Assembly: GCA_964492485.1 (NCBI GenBank)
Contig: CAZBKM010000003.1
Span: forward strand, 62,001-126,000
DNA from: UBA5336 sp964492485
GTDB lineage: Bacteria > Pseudomonadota > Alphaproteobacteria > Caulobacterales > Hyphomonadaceae
DNA: 64,000 bases
Direction: 5' to 3'
Position 1 is the stretch's first letter. Each line of letters starts with the position of its first letter. The position numbers and the translations under genes are program-made. Below are positions 1-8,100 of the stretch, piece after piece. The notes below the pieces were generated by a model that was not told the DNA's origin, searched no databases, and saw only the letters and a program-made list of their open reading frames with translations.

Positions 1-1785
1 TCTCAATCCTTCGAACGTGCCGGCCTGCCGCCATGTCTCGATGTGGGCGAAGAACCCCTTCGGACCATCCGGATGACCCTGTGATTGCCGGAACTCCCGG
101 CTCCAGCCCTGGCCCTCATTATTGTAATAACCTGGCGTGCAATCAGGCGAGCCAAGAATCGTGCCCTCGCCCCCCAGGATGAGTTCGACCCAGGCCGCCT
201 CGGCCGCCTCGGTCGGCTCGACCTCCCTGATGCCATGGGTTTCCGCGTGGGCGACCAGTGTCGCGATCGTGCGGGCGTGGTCTATGATATTGTGCGGGAT
301 GTTGGAGATCATGTTGCCGGCCTGATTGGGCTGGACAATGAAGGCGTTCGGAAAGCCGTGAACGTGCAGTCCGTGCAGCGTCCGCATGCCGTCCGACCAG
401 TGCTCGGACAACAACCTGCCGCCGCGCCCCTTCAGGTCGAACCCGGCGCGCGAGGTGTATTCCGACCCCACTTCGAACCCCGAGGCGTAGATGATGCAAT
501 CGACGTCATAGAGCTTGCCATTGGCAACGACGCCCGTCTCGGTAATCCGCTCCACGCCCTTGCCATCGGTGTCGATCAGGTGGGTGTTCGGATGATTGAA
601 GGCGGCGAGGTACTCATCGTGAAAGCAGGGACGCTTGCAAAGCTGGTTGTACCACGCCTTCAGCTTTTCGGCGGTCTGACCATCCTGGACGACCCTGTCC
701 ACGCGGGCGCGGATCTCTTCCATCTTCTCGAAATCGGCATCCTCGAAAGCCGCTCGCATGCCGTCCGGCGTCCAGCGCTCTTTCGGCATGCCGAAGAGCT
801 TCTCGCGGATGCGGCGGGAAATCTCTGTCCAGCCATCGTCGATCAGGTCTTCGGTCGGCAGGCTGCGACCCTGATTCTCGACGAAATTGTCTAGCCACCG
901 CTTCTGCCAGCCCGGCGTCGCAATCGTGGCGAACCAGTCGGGGTCGATCTTGTGGTTGTTGCGCACATCGACCGAGGAGGGGGTGCGCTGGAAAACGAAC
1001 AGCTCACCGGCCGAACGCGCCAGATGCGGCACGCACTGAACCGCAGTCGCCCCGGTCCCGATGATGGCGACACGCTTGTCCCCGAGTTTGTCCATCGGGG
1101 CGCCTTCCGGGTTCCCACCTGTGTAACCGTAATCCCAGCGGCTGGTGTGGAACGACTTGCCCCGGAAATCCTGAACGCCGTCTATGCCGGGAAGCTTCGC
1201 GACATGGAGCGGGCCAGTGCCGATACCGACATATTTCGCGGTGAAATCGTCGCCACGACGGGTCCGGATCCGCCAGACGCTTGCATCGTCCTGCCATTCG
1301 ATGGATGCGACCTGGGTATGAAACAGCGCCTTGTCGTAGAGGCCGTAATGATGGGCGATCCGCTCGCAATGTTCGCGGATCTCCGGGCCACGCACATATT
1401 TCTCACTCGGCATGTGACCGGTTTCTTCCAGTAGCGGAAGATAGATCATTGCCGCGGTGTCGCATTGGGCGCCGGGATACCGGTTCCAGTACCAGGTCCC
1501 GCCGACGTCTCCGCCCTTCTCGATCAGACGGAAATCGTCAATGCCGGCTTCCTTGAGCCTGGCGCCGACGACGAGGCCCGAAAAACCGGCACCCACGAAG
1601 GCAAAGGTGACATGATCCCTGACCGGCTCGCGTTCCCGGAAAGGCGTGTACGGATCCGCCGCCAGGTAGTCGAAATTGCCTTCGAGGCGCTGATACTGAT
1701 CGTTGCCGTCTGCGCGCAAACGTTTCGCGCGCTCCTCGGCATATTTCCGCTTTATCGCGTCCTTATCGAGGCGTGCAGTGGTCAT
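1..1785 (-). CDS. Baeyer-Villiger monooxygenase (3' end outside window)
   Basis: FAD- and NADPH-dependent monooxygenase of the cyclohexanone/phenylacetone monooxygenase family, which inserts oxygen next to a ketone to give an ester or lactone. 595 codons are present without a stop, so only the extreme C-terminus is missing. Visible motifs are the FAD Rossmann loop GAGFSG (residues 65-70), the family stretch GGTWYWNRYPG (95-105), and the Baeyer-Villiger fingerprint FRGKSFHTSRWDY (207-219). Near the end of the visible part is GYYNNEGQ, typical of the family C-terminus. The start is the ATG at 1785; a nearby alternative was not seen. The upstream gap carries a 17-bp palindrome also found before the adjacent tetR gene, suggesting control by it. 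The physiological substrate cannot be read from the sequence. Confidence 0.93.
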   Translation of the reverse strand, partial: MTTARLDKDAIKRKYAEERAKRLRADGNDQYQRLEGNFDYLAADPYTPFREREPVRDHVTFAFVGAGFSGLVVGARLKEAGIDDFRLIEKGGDVGGTWYWNRYPGAQCDTAAMIYLPLLEETGHMPSEKYVRGPEIREHCERIAHHYGLYDKALFHTQVASIEWQDDASVWRIRTRRGDDFTAKYVGIGTGPLHVAKLPGIDGVQDFRGKSFHTSRWDYGYTGGNPEGAPMDKLGDKRVAIIGTGATAVQCVPHLARSAGELFVFQRTPSSVDVRNNHKIDPDWFATIATPGWQKRWLDNFVENQGRSLPTEDLIDDGWTEISRRIREKLFGMPKERWTPDGMRAAFEDADFEKMEEIRARVDRVVQDGQTAEKLKAWYNQLCKRPCFHDEYLAAFNHPNTHLIDTDGKGVERITETGVVANGKLYDVDCIIYASGFEVGSEYTSRAGFDLKGRGGRLLSEHWSDGMRTLHGLHVHGFPNAFIVQPNQAGNMISNIPHNIIDHARTIATLVAHAETHGIREVEPTEAAEAAWVELILGGEGTILGSPDCTPGYYNNEGQGWSREFRQSQGHPDGPKGFFAHIETWRQAGTFEGLR

Positions 1786-1885
1786 GTCAGACTGTCTCCA
1801 GGGGCCGTGCTGATCCAGGGCAAGTGGATTTCAGCACAAAACCGGACCGGATCGAATGCCACAGGCGGACTTCGATCCCCTTTTG

Positions 1886-1902
1886 TTAATGGCATATATT
1901 AA
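1886..1902. promoter_or_regulatory. Candidate TetR operator upstream of the monooxygenase
   Basis: Arms TTAAT (1886-1890) and ATTAA (1898-1902) form an inverted repeat with a 7-base spacer, about 100 bases upstream of the monooxygenase start in a locally AT-rich gap. A near-identical site (GTAAT, 7 bases, ATTAA) lies at 2608-2624 before the adjacent tetR gene. The two sites also share TAATGG at the left arm. Binding is inferred, not shown. Confidence 0.5.
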
Positions 1903-1959
1903 TAGCGGACGATCGGCTTGGTGACAAGCCCCGGGGCCGATCCCTGGCAGGTTTGAGGC

Positions 1960-2577
1960 TCACCGTGCCACAAGAAAGCCAACCAGCGACGTCGTCGCCT
2001 CATCTATCGCGTCCTCGACGGGAGGCGCCTTTCCCGCCTCCACCTGACCGGCGTAGTCGGCCATGATCATCGCCGACATGACGAAGATACGCCTCAGACG
2101 CAGTGACAGGATCTTGTGCGGGACGTTTTCGATGGCTTGCATCAGATGCTGGCCGAGCAGGGTGACACTCGTCATCCCGACATCATTGATCAGCGTTGCA
2201 ATACCGTAGCGTGGGTCCGTCAGAAGCTGGACGCTGAAGCGGGCATACAGACGGCCTTCCTCGTCGAGGCAGGTTTCGAGCATGGGTGCGATACCGGCTC
2301 GCACCAGCGCATGGACATCGTGATTTTGCCCTGCCGTTTCAATTTCGGCGAGTCGTCGGAGCCGCTGCTCCTCGATACCCTGAAACCTGCTGGCGAAGAC
2401 TTCCTTGACCAGCTCCTCCATCCCGCCGAAATGGTAGTGGAGCGCGCTCTGGTTGCGTGCCCCCGCCGCAAGCGTGATATCCCGAACCGTGACACCGCCA
2501 AGCCCTTTTGCCGCGAACAGGCGTTCCGCCGCGCGGATCAGGGCTTCCTTCGTGTCTCTCCGTTTGGGTTTTTCCAT
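1960..2577 (-). CDS. TetR/AcrR family transcriptional regulator
   Basis: DNA-binding repressor of 205 residues with an N-terminal TetR helix-turn-helix: EALIRAAERLFAAKGLGGVT, then RDITLAAGARNQSALHYHFG over roughly residues 11-50. The rest is a variable helical ligand-binding and dimer domain. The frame is open further upstream to 2667, but the ATG at 2577 has a good ribosome binding site (GAGGGAAG) and begins the usual short basic lead-in, so it was chosen. It lies just upstream of the monooxygenase on the same strand, and both promoters carry the same 17-bp palindrome. It is therefore likely a ketone- or lactone-responsive repressor of itself and of the monooxygenase; the ligand is an inference. 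Confidence 0.9.
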   Translation of the reverse strand: MEKPKRRDTKEALIRAAERLFAAKGLGGVTVRDITLAAGARNQSALHYHFGGMEELVKEVFASRFQGIEEQRLRRLAEIETAGQNHDVHALVRAGIAPMLETCLDEEGRLYARFSVQLLTDPRYGIATLINDVGMTSVTLLGQHLMQAIENVPHKILSLRLRRIFVMSAMIMADYAGQVEAGKAPPVEDAIDEATTSLVGFLVAR

Positions 2578-3200
2578 TTGACGACTTCCCTCTTTGCAAG
2601 CAAGCGGGTAATGGAGCACATTAAGATCGCGGCAGATGGTAATACAATCTAGGCGACAGATGAACAAGGCGCCGTGAACGACCGCGCAGGGAGGCGTGAA
2701 GTATGCTCAGGAAATCGCAGATCGGCCTGCGACTAGGATCCGACCAGCACGAGCTTTATGGGCATCCCCATCAGCGCGTCCGGCCAGCCCGCCACCTCCC
2801 AGGGGTGTCTGGGTGCGCAACCGGTCCTTGCCTGACTTGGCCGGTCGGCCAACTCGCTTTCGACTCTCACCGCCGGGTTCGCCGTTTTGGCTAGCCTGGC
2901 CGATGGGGACATGTTCACCGTCCCGGGCCTGGCGGACCTTCGTACCGGATATTCCCATGTCGACCCCCAATATGAGGCTGAACAGACCCTCATCTCATGG
3001 AAAGGCGAGTTCGATCTGACGGACTTGCTCTCTCTGACCCGTCTGGGAAGCGACTTCGAATCCGAGATCCACCAGTCGACCTCCTTTGGCAACGGTGGGG
3101 CCTGCTTTTCTCGCTCGCAGGCCATGGTCTGCGAGCCCTTGGCCCTTTCAGGTATCCGCGGACGGGTCCGTCCCGGCTGAAACCTAGATGGAGACCTTGC
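2578..3200. other. Gap between tetR and the symporter gene; no convincing gene
   Basis: This 623-base stretch holds the tetR operator at 2608-2624 and presumably the divergent promoters for tetR and the symporter. Several short open frames exist on both strands (for example 2887-3180 plus and 2707-2970 minus), but none has a recognisable domain. Their composition is what GC-rich non-coding DNA gives. A decayed gene cannot be excluded. Confidence 0.5.
2608..2624. promoter_or_regulatory. Candidate TetR autoregulatory operator
   Basis: GTAAT (2608-2612) and ATTAA (2620-2624) are separated by 7 bases, 30 bases upstream of the tetR start. The site matches the one at 1886-1902 in arm sequence, spacing and the TAATGG core. 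A repressor site this close to its own gene fits autoregulation. Confidence 0.5.
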
Positions 3201-4706
3201 GTGCAAAATCCGGAGGATACACCGAACGTTTCGGCTGACTCGCCGACGAGTCGAGGCACGGCGACTGCAGGCGCCACACCGACGCGGCATCCGCCGATCA
3301 GCCGAGCCACGAAACTGGCTCATGGCTTCGGTGCCGTCGCGCCCGGGGTCATTGTCGGCGCTTTCGATTTCTTCCTGTTGATCTTCTACAGTCAGGTTGT
3401 CGGCCTCGACGCCTGGCTCGTCGGGCTCGCCATCTGGATCGCGCTCATCCTCGATGCCGTCAGCGACCCGATCGTCGGGTACTGGACGGACAATCTCCGT
3501 TCACGCTGGGGTCGGAGGCATCCATTCATGTATGCCTCCGCGATTCCAATCTCGGGCTCGTTCTTCCTGTTGTGGGCGCCTCCGGACGATGCCAGCCAGA
3601 TGGCCCTGTTCTGGTATGTGCTGGTCCTTGCGGTCCTGATACGAACGGCCGTCACATTCTACAGAACGCCGAGTACGGCACTGATCCCCGACATGACCAG
3701 GGATTATGACGAGCGTACATCGCTCTACGGCCTTCGTTTCCTGTTCGCCTGGATGGGTGGGAATGCGCTGGCTGTCTTGATGTTCTTCGTCCTGTTCCCG
3801 AGTTTCGTAACGGACTCCATCCCGGACGGACGTTTCAATCCGGATGCCTACGAACTTTACGGCATCATCGGGTCCGTCGTGGTGTTTGTGTCCATCGTGG
3901 TGTCCACGATCGGTACGCATGCGCGAATACCCTATCTCAACCAACCCCCGCCTGCGCGCAAGATGACCTTGATGCTGGTCTTCAGGGAGTTGATGGAGAC
4001 GCTGTCCAACCGGTCCTTCATTTCATTGTTCATCGCAGCGTTGTTCGCGGCGGTCGCAGGCGGCCTCGTGTCGGTCCTCTCCCTTTATTTCTACACCTAT
4101 TTCTGGGAGTTCAGCGACGTTCAGACCGGGGCGATTTTCCTGGGAACGTTCATCGCGGCCATCATAGGTTTCGTTCTTGCCCCGATCGTCACCCGCACGA
4201 TCGGCAAGAAGCGGGGCGCGATGATCGTGGGATTGATCGCGTTTGGCGGGGCGCCCCTGCCGATCGTACTGCGCCTGCTTGACCTTCTGCCACCTAACGG
4301 CACGCCCTTCGTGTTCTGGTTCGTGACGATCACCAACATTGTCGACATCGGATTGATCATCACGTTTCAGATCCTGTTCTCGTCGATGGTCGCCGACCTG
4401 GTCGAAGAGAGCCAGATCAAGACCGGGCGGCGCTCGGAAGGTGTCTTCACCGCAGCAGAGACCTTCATCCGCAAATCGGTACAGGGTCTGGGCGTTGCCG
4501 CCGCGACCGTCGTCCTTGCACTTGCCGAATTTCCCACGGGTGCCGACGTCCAAGATGTGAGCCCCGAGACCGTGAATCGTCTGGGTCTCTACTATGTGCC
4601 CATTGTCCTGCTTCTCTACATGACGATGATCGCGGTGATCTCGACCTACCGGATCGACCGCAACATCCACGAAGACAATTTGAGGAAGTTGCAGGATGCG
4701 GGCTGA
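3201..4706 (+). CDS. GPH-type (MFS_2) cation symporter
   Basis: Inner-membrane transporter of about 501 residues in the glycoside-pentoside-hexuronide:cation symporter branch of the major facilitator superfamily. About twelve hydrophobic segments are visible. The early loop DAVSDPIVGYWTDNLRSRWG, followed by RRHPFMY, is the GPH equivalent of the MFS cytoplasmic signature. The GTG at 3201, preceded by GGAGA, is taken as start; the frame runs open to 2997, but that upstream part looks non-coding. It lies next to the monooxygenase/tetR pair and an enoyl-CoA hydratase-like gene. Its substrate may thus be a catabolic compound or glycoside, but nothing in the sequence decides this. Confidence 0.85.
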   Translation: MQNPEDTPNVSADSPTSRGTATAGATPTRHPPISRATKLAHGFGAVAPGVIVGAFDFFLLIFYSQVVGLDAWLVGLAIWIALILDAVSDPIVGYWTDNLRSRWGRRHPFMYASAIPISGSFFLLWAPPDDASQMALFWYVLVLAVLIRTAVTFYRTPSTALIPDMTRDYDERTSLYGLRFLFAWMGGNALAVLMFFVLFPSFVTDSIPDGRFNPDAYELYGIIGSVVVFVSIVVSTIGTHARIPYLNQPPPARKMTLMLVFRELMETLSNRSFISLFIAALFAAVAGGLVSVLSLYFYTYFWEFSDVQTGAIFLGTFIAAIIGFVLAPIVTRTIGKKRGAMIVGLIAFGGAPLPIVLRLLDLLPPNGTPFVFWFVTITNIVDIGLIITFQILFSSMVADLVEESQIKTGRRSEGVFTAAETFIRKSVQGLGVAAATVVLALAEFPTGADVQDVSPETVNRLGLYYVPIVLLLYMTMIAVISTYRIDRNIHEDNLRKLQDAG

Positions 4707-5041
4707 CCCCTCATCCGCGATGCGCGTCCGCGCAATGCACGCGACCCCGGATGACCGTCCGACGGCCGGCCATGCCGGCCCCTGGACACTCGCTGGCGTC
4801 CCGGTGGCCGCCCCTGCGGAGCCGCCTGGTCACAGCCTGTGCGTGCCGACGCGTTCCGGCAGGCTTGCGCGGAGTCCTGCCGGCTGCGGCGACCTTCGAC
4901 CGGGAAGGCTTGCCACCGGCCGTGATCACGAGACTAATGCGGGGGATTAGGAGCTCGCGATGTCCTCTTATGCCGGGTGATATCGCCCGTCTGCTGCGGC
5001 GGACAGGATCGCGTGGGACCATAAGGGGAAGGAGACCTGCC
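4707..5041. other. Gap after symporter with a strong hairpin
   Basis: This 335-base stretch has no supported gene. GGCCGGC (4764-4770) and GCCGGCC (4774-4780) form a perfect 7-bp stem with a 3-base loop that could end symporter transcription, though no T-run follows. The last bases hold the ribosome binding site (AAGGGGAAGGAG) of the next gene. Confidence 0.4.
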
Positions 5042-5425
5042 ATGACGATGTTTCTTAGACTCGCCGTCCTCGTTGTCGGCCTCGGCTTTTTGCTTCCCGG
5101 CGTCGCTGGCGTCTTTCGGCCCGAACGCCTTGCCGAGATCCTGATGCTGGCACCGGAGACGGCGGTCGGCTGGGTTACGGTTCGGGTGCTTATCGGTGCG
5201 CCCTACATCGCCATGGGGCTGGTGACGCTTTACGCTGCCGTGCGCCGCCAGTGGGCGTGGCTCGTGCCGATCGCCGCCATCGAAGGCGCGATGGCGCTCG
5301 TTCGGATCATGTCGGGGTTTGCTTACGGGTTCGAGGCGGCGGGAGTCGGCGAGATCCTCGTGGAAGCGGCGGTCTGCCTCGTCCTCGCCCTTGCCTCGGT
5401 CCTGCCAGCGCGTGCGGGGCGATGA
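5042..5425 (+). CDS. Small DUF4345-like integral membrane protein
   Basis: A 127-residue, very hydrophobic protein with about four membrane segments. It begins MTMFLRLAVLVVGLGFLLPG, followed by GVFRPERLAEILML. The pattern of a first helix, a short FRPE loop and paired helices resembles DUF4345-type membrane proteins; this is a shape-based assignment. The ATG at 5042 follows a strong ribosome binding site, which rules out the longer frame open from 4751. No function is known. It lies about 165 bases before the enoyl-CoA hydratase-like gene on the same strand and may be co-transcribed. Confidence 0.7.
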   Translation: MTMFLRLAVLVVGLGFLLPGVAGVFRPERLAEILMLAPETAVGWVTVRVLIGAPYIAMGLVTLYAAVRRQWAWLVPIAAIEGAMALVRIMSGFAYGFEAAGVGEILVEAAVCLVLALASVLPARAGR

Positions 5426-5591
5426 CGGATGGGTGGTCTGGCCTGGGCGCGATCGCTGGACGCGCCATGAAGAATGAGCGGCCCTTGTGGATGATCACCG
5501 ACCTGATCGACCGTCCAAGGATCCTGACCCGTCGGGATCGGTGGACACGCATGCACTGGCCCGAGGGGGCCGCATTGGCAGGGATGGCGAG

Positions 5592-6425
5592 ATGAGTGAC
5601 GAACATGTTCTTTACACCGTCGACGAGGGTGTCGCGACGATTACGCTCAATCGGCCCGACAAGCTGAATGCCCTGACGCCTCGCATGTTGGGGGATGTGT
5701 TCCGACGGATACGTGAGGCGGCCGCCGATCAGGCGGTGCGGGTCATCGTGCTGACAGGCGCTGGCAGGGCCTTCTGCGCAGGGTTGGACCTCTCCGTGAT
5801 CGGCAAGGGCGGAAGCGGCGACGGAATGCCAGGCGCCGGGGAGGGACCGCCCCCCTATTGGGATGACGAGACCGGTCCCGCGCTTCAGCGCTTCTATTCG
5901 CACGGGTGGGAGGATTTCATCGTGGCCCGAAAGCCGGTGATCGCCGCCCTGACCGGTCCGGTCTTCGGATGGGGGCTGATACTGGCGCTGCATTGCGACA
6001 TCCGTTTCGCCGGACGCTCGGCCCTGTTCAACGCAACCTTTGCGCGGCTCGGCATACCGGCGGAGAAGAACGGGGCCTGGTTGCTGACCCGGCTGATCGG
6101 CCCGGCAAAGGCGGCGGACCTCCTGTTCTCGGCGCGCCGTTTCGATGGCGCGGAGGCCGCCGCGCTCGGTGTGGTCAACGCCGCCCTGGAGGATGACCAG
6201 GTGGCGGCGCATGTCCACGACTATGCCCGCAACATGGCCGCCAGCGCAGCGCCCCGGTCGCTCGCCGCCATAAAGGCGCAGATCTGGACCGCGATTGACG
6301 ATCCCTACAATGCCGCCTTCCAGGCATCGGACCATGAGCAGGATGTCGCCACCCAGACGGAGGACTTCCGCGAAGGGTTCACTAGCTATCGGGAAAAACG
6401 CCCGCCGAACTTCAAGAGCAGGTAG
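5592..6425 (+). CDS. Enoyl-CoA hydratase/isomerase family protein
   Basis: Crotonase-fold protein of 277 residues, probably acting on a CoA thioester in fatty-acid or ring-cleavage catabolism. The N-terminal strand VATITLNRPDKLNALT and the first oxyanion-hole segment GAGRAFCAGLDL are clear. The second oxyanion segment reads GPVFGWGLILALHCDIRFA, with Trp where most members have a second Gly. The catalytic-region segment is ARLGIPAEKNGAWLLTRLIG, which has a Glu near the usual acid/base position. The C-terminus matches family members that carry a QTEDFREGF stretch. The ATG at 5592 was preferred to an upstream in-frame ATG at 5487 because the protein then begins at the family's usual point. Exact reaction unknown. 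Confidence 0.88.
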   Translation: MSDEHVLYTVDEGVATITLNRPDKLNALTPRMLGDVFRRIREAAADQAVRVIVLTGAGRAFCAGLDLSVIGKGGSGDGMPGAGEGPPPYWDDETGPALQRFYSHGWEDFIVARKPVIAALTGPVFGWGLILALHCDIRFAGRSALFNATFARLGIPAEKNGAWLLTRLIGPAKAADLLFSARRFDGAEAAALGVVNAALEDDQVAAHVHDYARNMAASAAPRSLAAIKAQIWTAIDDPYNAAFQASDHEQDVATQTEDFREGFTSYREKRPPNFKSR

Positions 6426-6724
6426 CCGCTCGCCCTCCAGGAGCGCACAACGCGTGCCCTGTTCAGTCGTCGGTTCCGAGCGCGCCGCTCGGTATCGCGA
6501 CAAACCCCGTCGGATCGGGACGTCGGATGGCGACGTCGCCCCGGCGGGGGGCGAGCCGGGAGACCGATCTCGACGTCGCGTCCGGGACCCGGCAATGGGG
6601 GGTCCGTTGAGTGGCCAGGCCAGTCGACGCCACTTGATCCTCTGGCGGCGTTGGGCTGACGTCCTTGGCGTGGATGTGGACGTGGACGAGTGGCGCGTCC
6701 GACCACTCTGGAGGGAGGCTGGGT

Positions 6725-7843
6725 TTGACACCGAACGATGACGCGCCGGGGATCATGCAGGTCTACGGGAGCAAGATTTCCTACTATACGGGAAAGTTCG
6801 AGACCTATCTGCGCTACCGCTCGATCCCTTACGTCTCCCTTCCAACGGTTGCCCACAGCCGGAAGCTGATCGAGGGGGTGGGGATCGTTCAGATGCCGGT
6901 CGTGCGGCTCGCCGATGGCCGCTGGATGACCGATACGACACCCATGATTGCCTGGCTGGAGACACAGCAGGATGCGCCGTGCATCTATCCCGCCGATCCC
7001 GTCATGAATTTCGTCGCGCGCCTGATCGAGGACTATGCCGACGAATGGCTCTGGCGACCGGCCATGCACTATCGCTGGTCCTACCGCCGAGACCGCCAGC
7101 ATGCGGCGGAGTTCCTCTACGAGGAGCTGGTCCGCGGCGTCCTGCCCCTGCCGCGGCGCATTGCGCTGAGCAGGCTGAAGCAACGCCAGCGCGGTGGCTT
7201 CGTGCGCGGCGATGGCGTGAGCGGGAGAGCCCGCGACCATGCGGATCGAACCTATCTGACCGCGCTCGACCGTCTGCAGGGGATCCTGGATCAGCGTCCG
7301 TTCCTGCTGGGACGGTCCCCGACGATTGCGGATTTCGGGATGATGGGACCCATGTTCCGGCATTTCGGCCAGGATCCGACGCCGGCCGAGATCATGCGGA
7401 CGCGGGCGCCGGCGGTCTATGAATGGGTCGCGCGCATGTGGAACGCCAGACCGGTCCAGGGTGATCCGCAGCTCGTCGGGGACATCGATGCGCCGCTCGA
7501 AGCCTTTCTGACCGAAATCTGCGAGACGCACCTCGCCCAGCTTCGCGCAAACGCACGGGCGTTCGCTGAGGGCCGGACGCGCTACGATCAGACCATTCAG
7601 GACAGCCCCTATGAGCGCGTCCCGGTGTCACGCTACCGCGTCTGGTGCCTGGAAAACCTGCAGCGGCAGTGGGAGAACCTGGACGCGACGGCCAGGGCCC
7701 GCCTTCGTGCTGCGCTCCATGCGCCGGACGCATCCTGTCTCTGGGACGGGCCGGTGCCTGTACCCTTAGGCTATGACAGCGAGGGGCTCGCCCCGTTCAA
7801 TCGGGCCATCAACGTCTTCGGCAAGGGCGTTCCGCCAAAGTAG
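6725..7843 (+). CDS. Glutathione S-transferase-like protein with long C-terminal region
   Basis: About 372 residues. The N-terminus has a thioredoxin-like GST fold: VYGSKISYYTGKFETYLRY, then QMPVVRLADGRWMTDTTPMI, which contains the cis-Pro that binds glutathione. An all-helical GST C-terminal domain follows (LIEDYADEWLWRPAMHYRW, later FLLGRSPTIADFGMMGPM). An extra stretch of about 120 residues of unknown role ends the protein. The TTG at 6725 has the best ribosome binding site (GAGGGAGG, 6 bases away); the ATG at 6755 is the alternative. It could detoxify or isomerise an electrophilic substrate. The stop codon abuts a RIME-like repeat. Confidence 0.8.
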   Translation: MTPNDDAPGIMQVYGSKISYYTGKFETYLRYRSIPYVSLPTVAHSRKLIEGVGIVQMPVVRLADGRWMTDTTPMIAWLETQQDAPCIYPADPVMNFVARLIEDYADEWLWRPAMHYRWSYRRDRQHAAEFLYEELVRGVLPLPRRIALSRLKQRQRGGFVRGDGVSGRARDHADRTYLTALDRLQGILDQRPFLLGRSPTIADFGMMGPMFRHFGQDPTPAEIMRTRAPAVYEWVARMWNARPVQGDPQLVGDIDAPLEAFLTEICETHLAQLRANARAFAEGRTRYDQTIQDSPYERVPVSRYRVWCLENLQRQWENLDATARARLRAALHAPDASCLWDGPVPVPLGYDSEGLAPFNRAINVFGKGVPPK

Positions 7844-7945
7844 AGCATTCTCAAGCGCAGTGGGCACCGGTTCGCGTCAAGAGAATGCTCAAAAACAAGA
7901 ACATAGCGCATCTTCACTGACTCCGATTGACTTGAAGATGCGCTA
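7843..7945 (+). repeat. RIME-like repeat, copy A1
   Basis: A 103-base bipartite palindrome. The first hairpin has arms GCATTCTC and GAGAATGC around an ACCGGTT core (7846-7889). The second has arms TAGCGCATCTTCA and TGAAGATGCGCTA (7904-7945). A CAAAAACAAGAACA linker joins them. It matches in order and layout the elements known in Rhizobiales as RIME. Further copies lie at 20294, 45744 and 55106, with a half copy at 26631. It is followed directly by the diverged copy A2. Confidence 0.85.
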
Positions 7946-8047
7946 GAGCAAGTTCGGAGCAAACGGACTCGGTTGCGAACGGAGACTTGCGCAAAAACAA
8001 TGATGTAAAGCGACGGTCTGGAGTGAAATGAAAGACCGTCGCTTTAG
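7946..8047 (+). repeat. Diverged tandem RIME-like repeat, copy A2
   Basis: It has the same 102-103 base unit length and layout as A1 but different arms. Hairpin one has outer arms GCAAGT and ACTTGC around a CGGTTGCGAA core. Hairpin two has perfect 13-base arms TAAAGCGACGGTC (8006-8018) and GACCGTCGCTTTA (8034-8046). The GAGCA start, the CAAAAACAA linker and the TAG end are shared with A1. Both arms of each hairpin changed together, so the structure is kept while the sequence diverged. It sits tail-on to the dapD 3' end and could also act as a terminator. Confidence 0.7.
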
Positions 8048-8100
8048 GTGTCTGGGTGCGGTAGCGGCCCTGCAGTGCGTGCGCGCTTTTGGCTGTGCAG

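Noticed and set aside
85..894. Long plus-strand open frame of 269 codons opposite the monooxygenase
   Set aside because: It has no recognisable domain and lies antisense to a clear Baeyer-Villiger monooxygenase; GC-rich third positions create such frames.
3050..3070. TTCGAATCC reminiscent of a tRNA T-loop
   Set aside because: Flanking bases do not form a T-stem and no acceptor or anticodon stem could be found.
2887..3180. Possible 97-codon gene between tetR and the symporter
   Set aside because: No recognisable domain and no ribosome binding site; may be a decayed remnant but unsupported.
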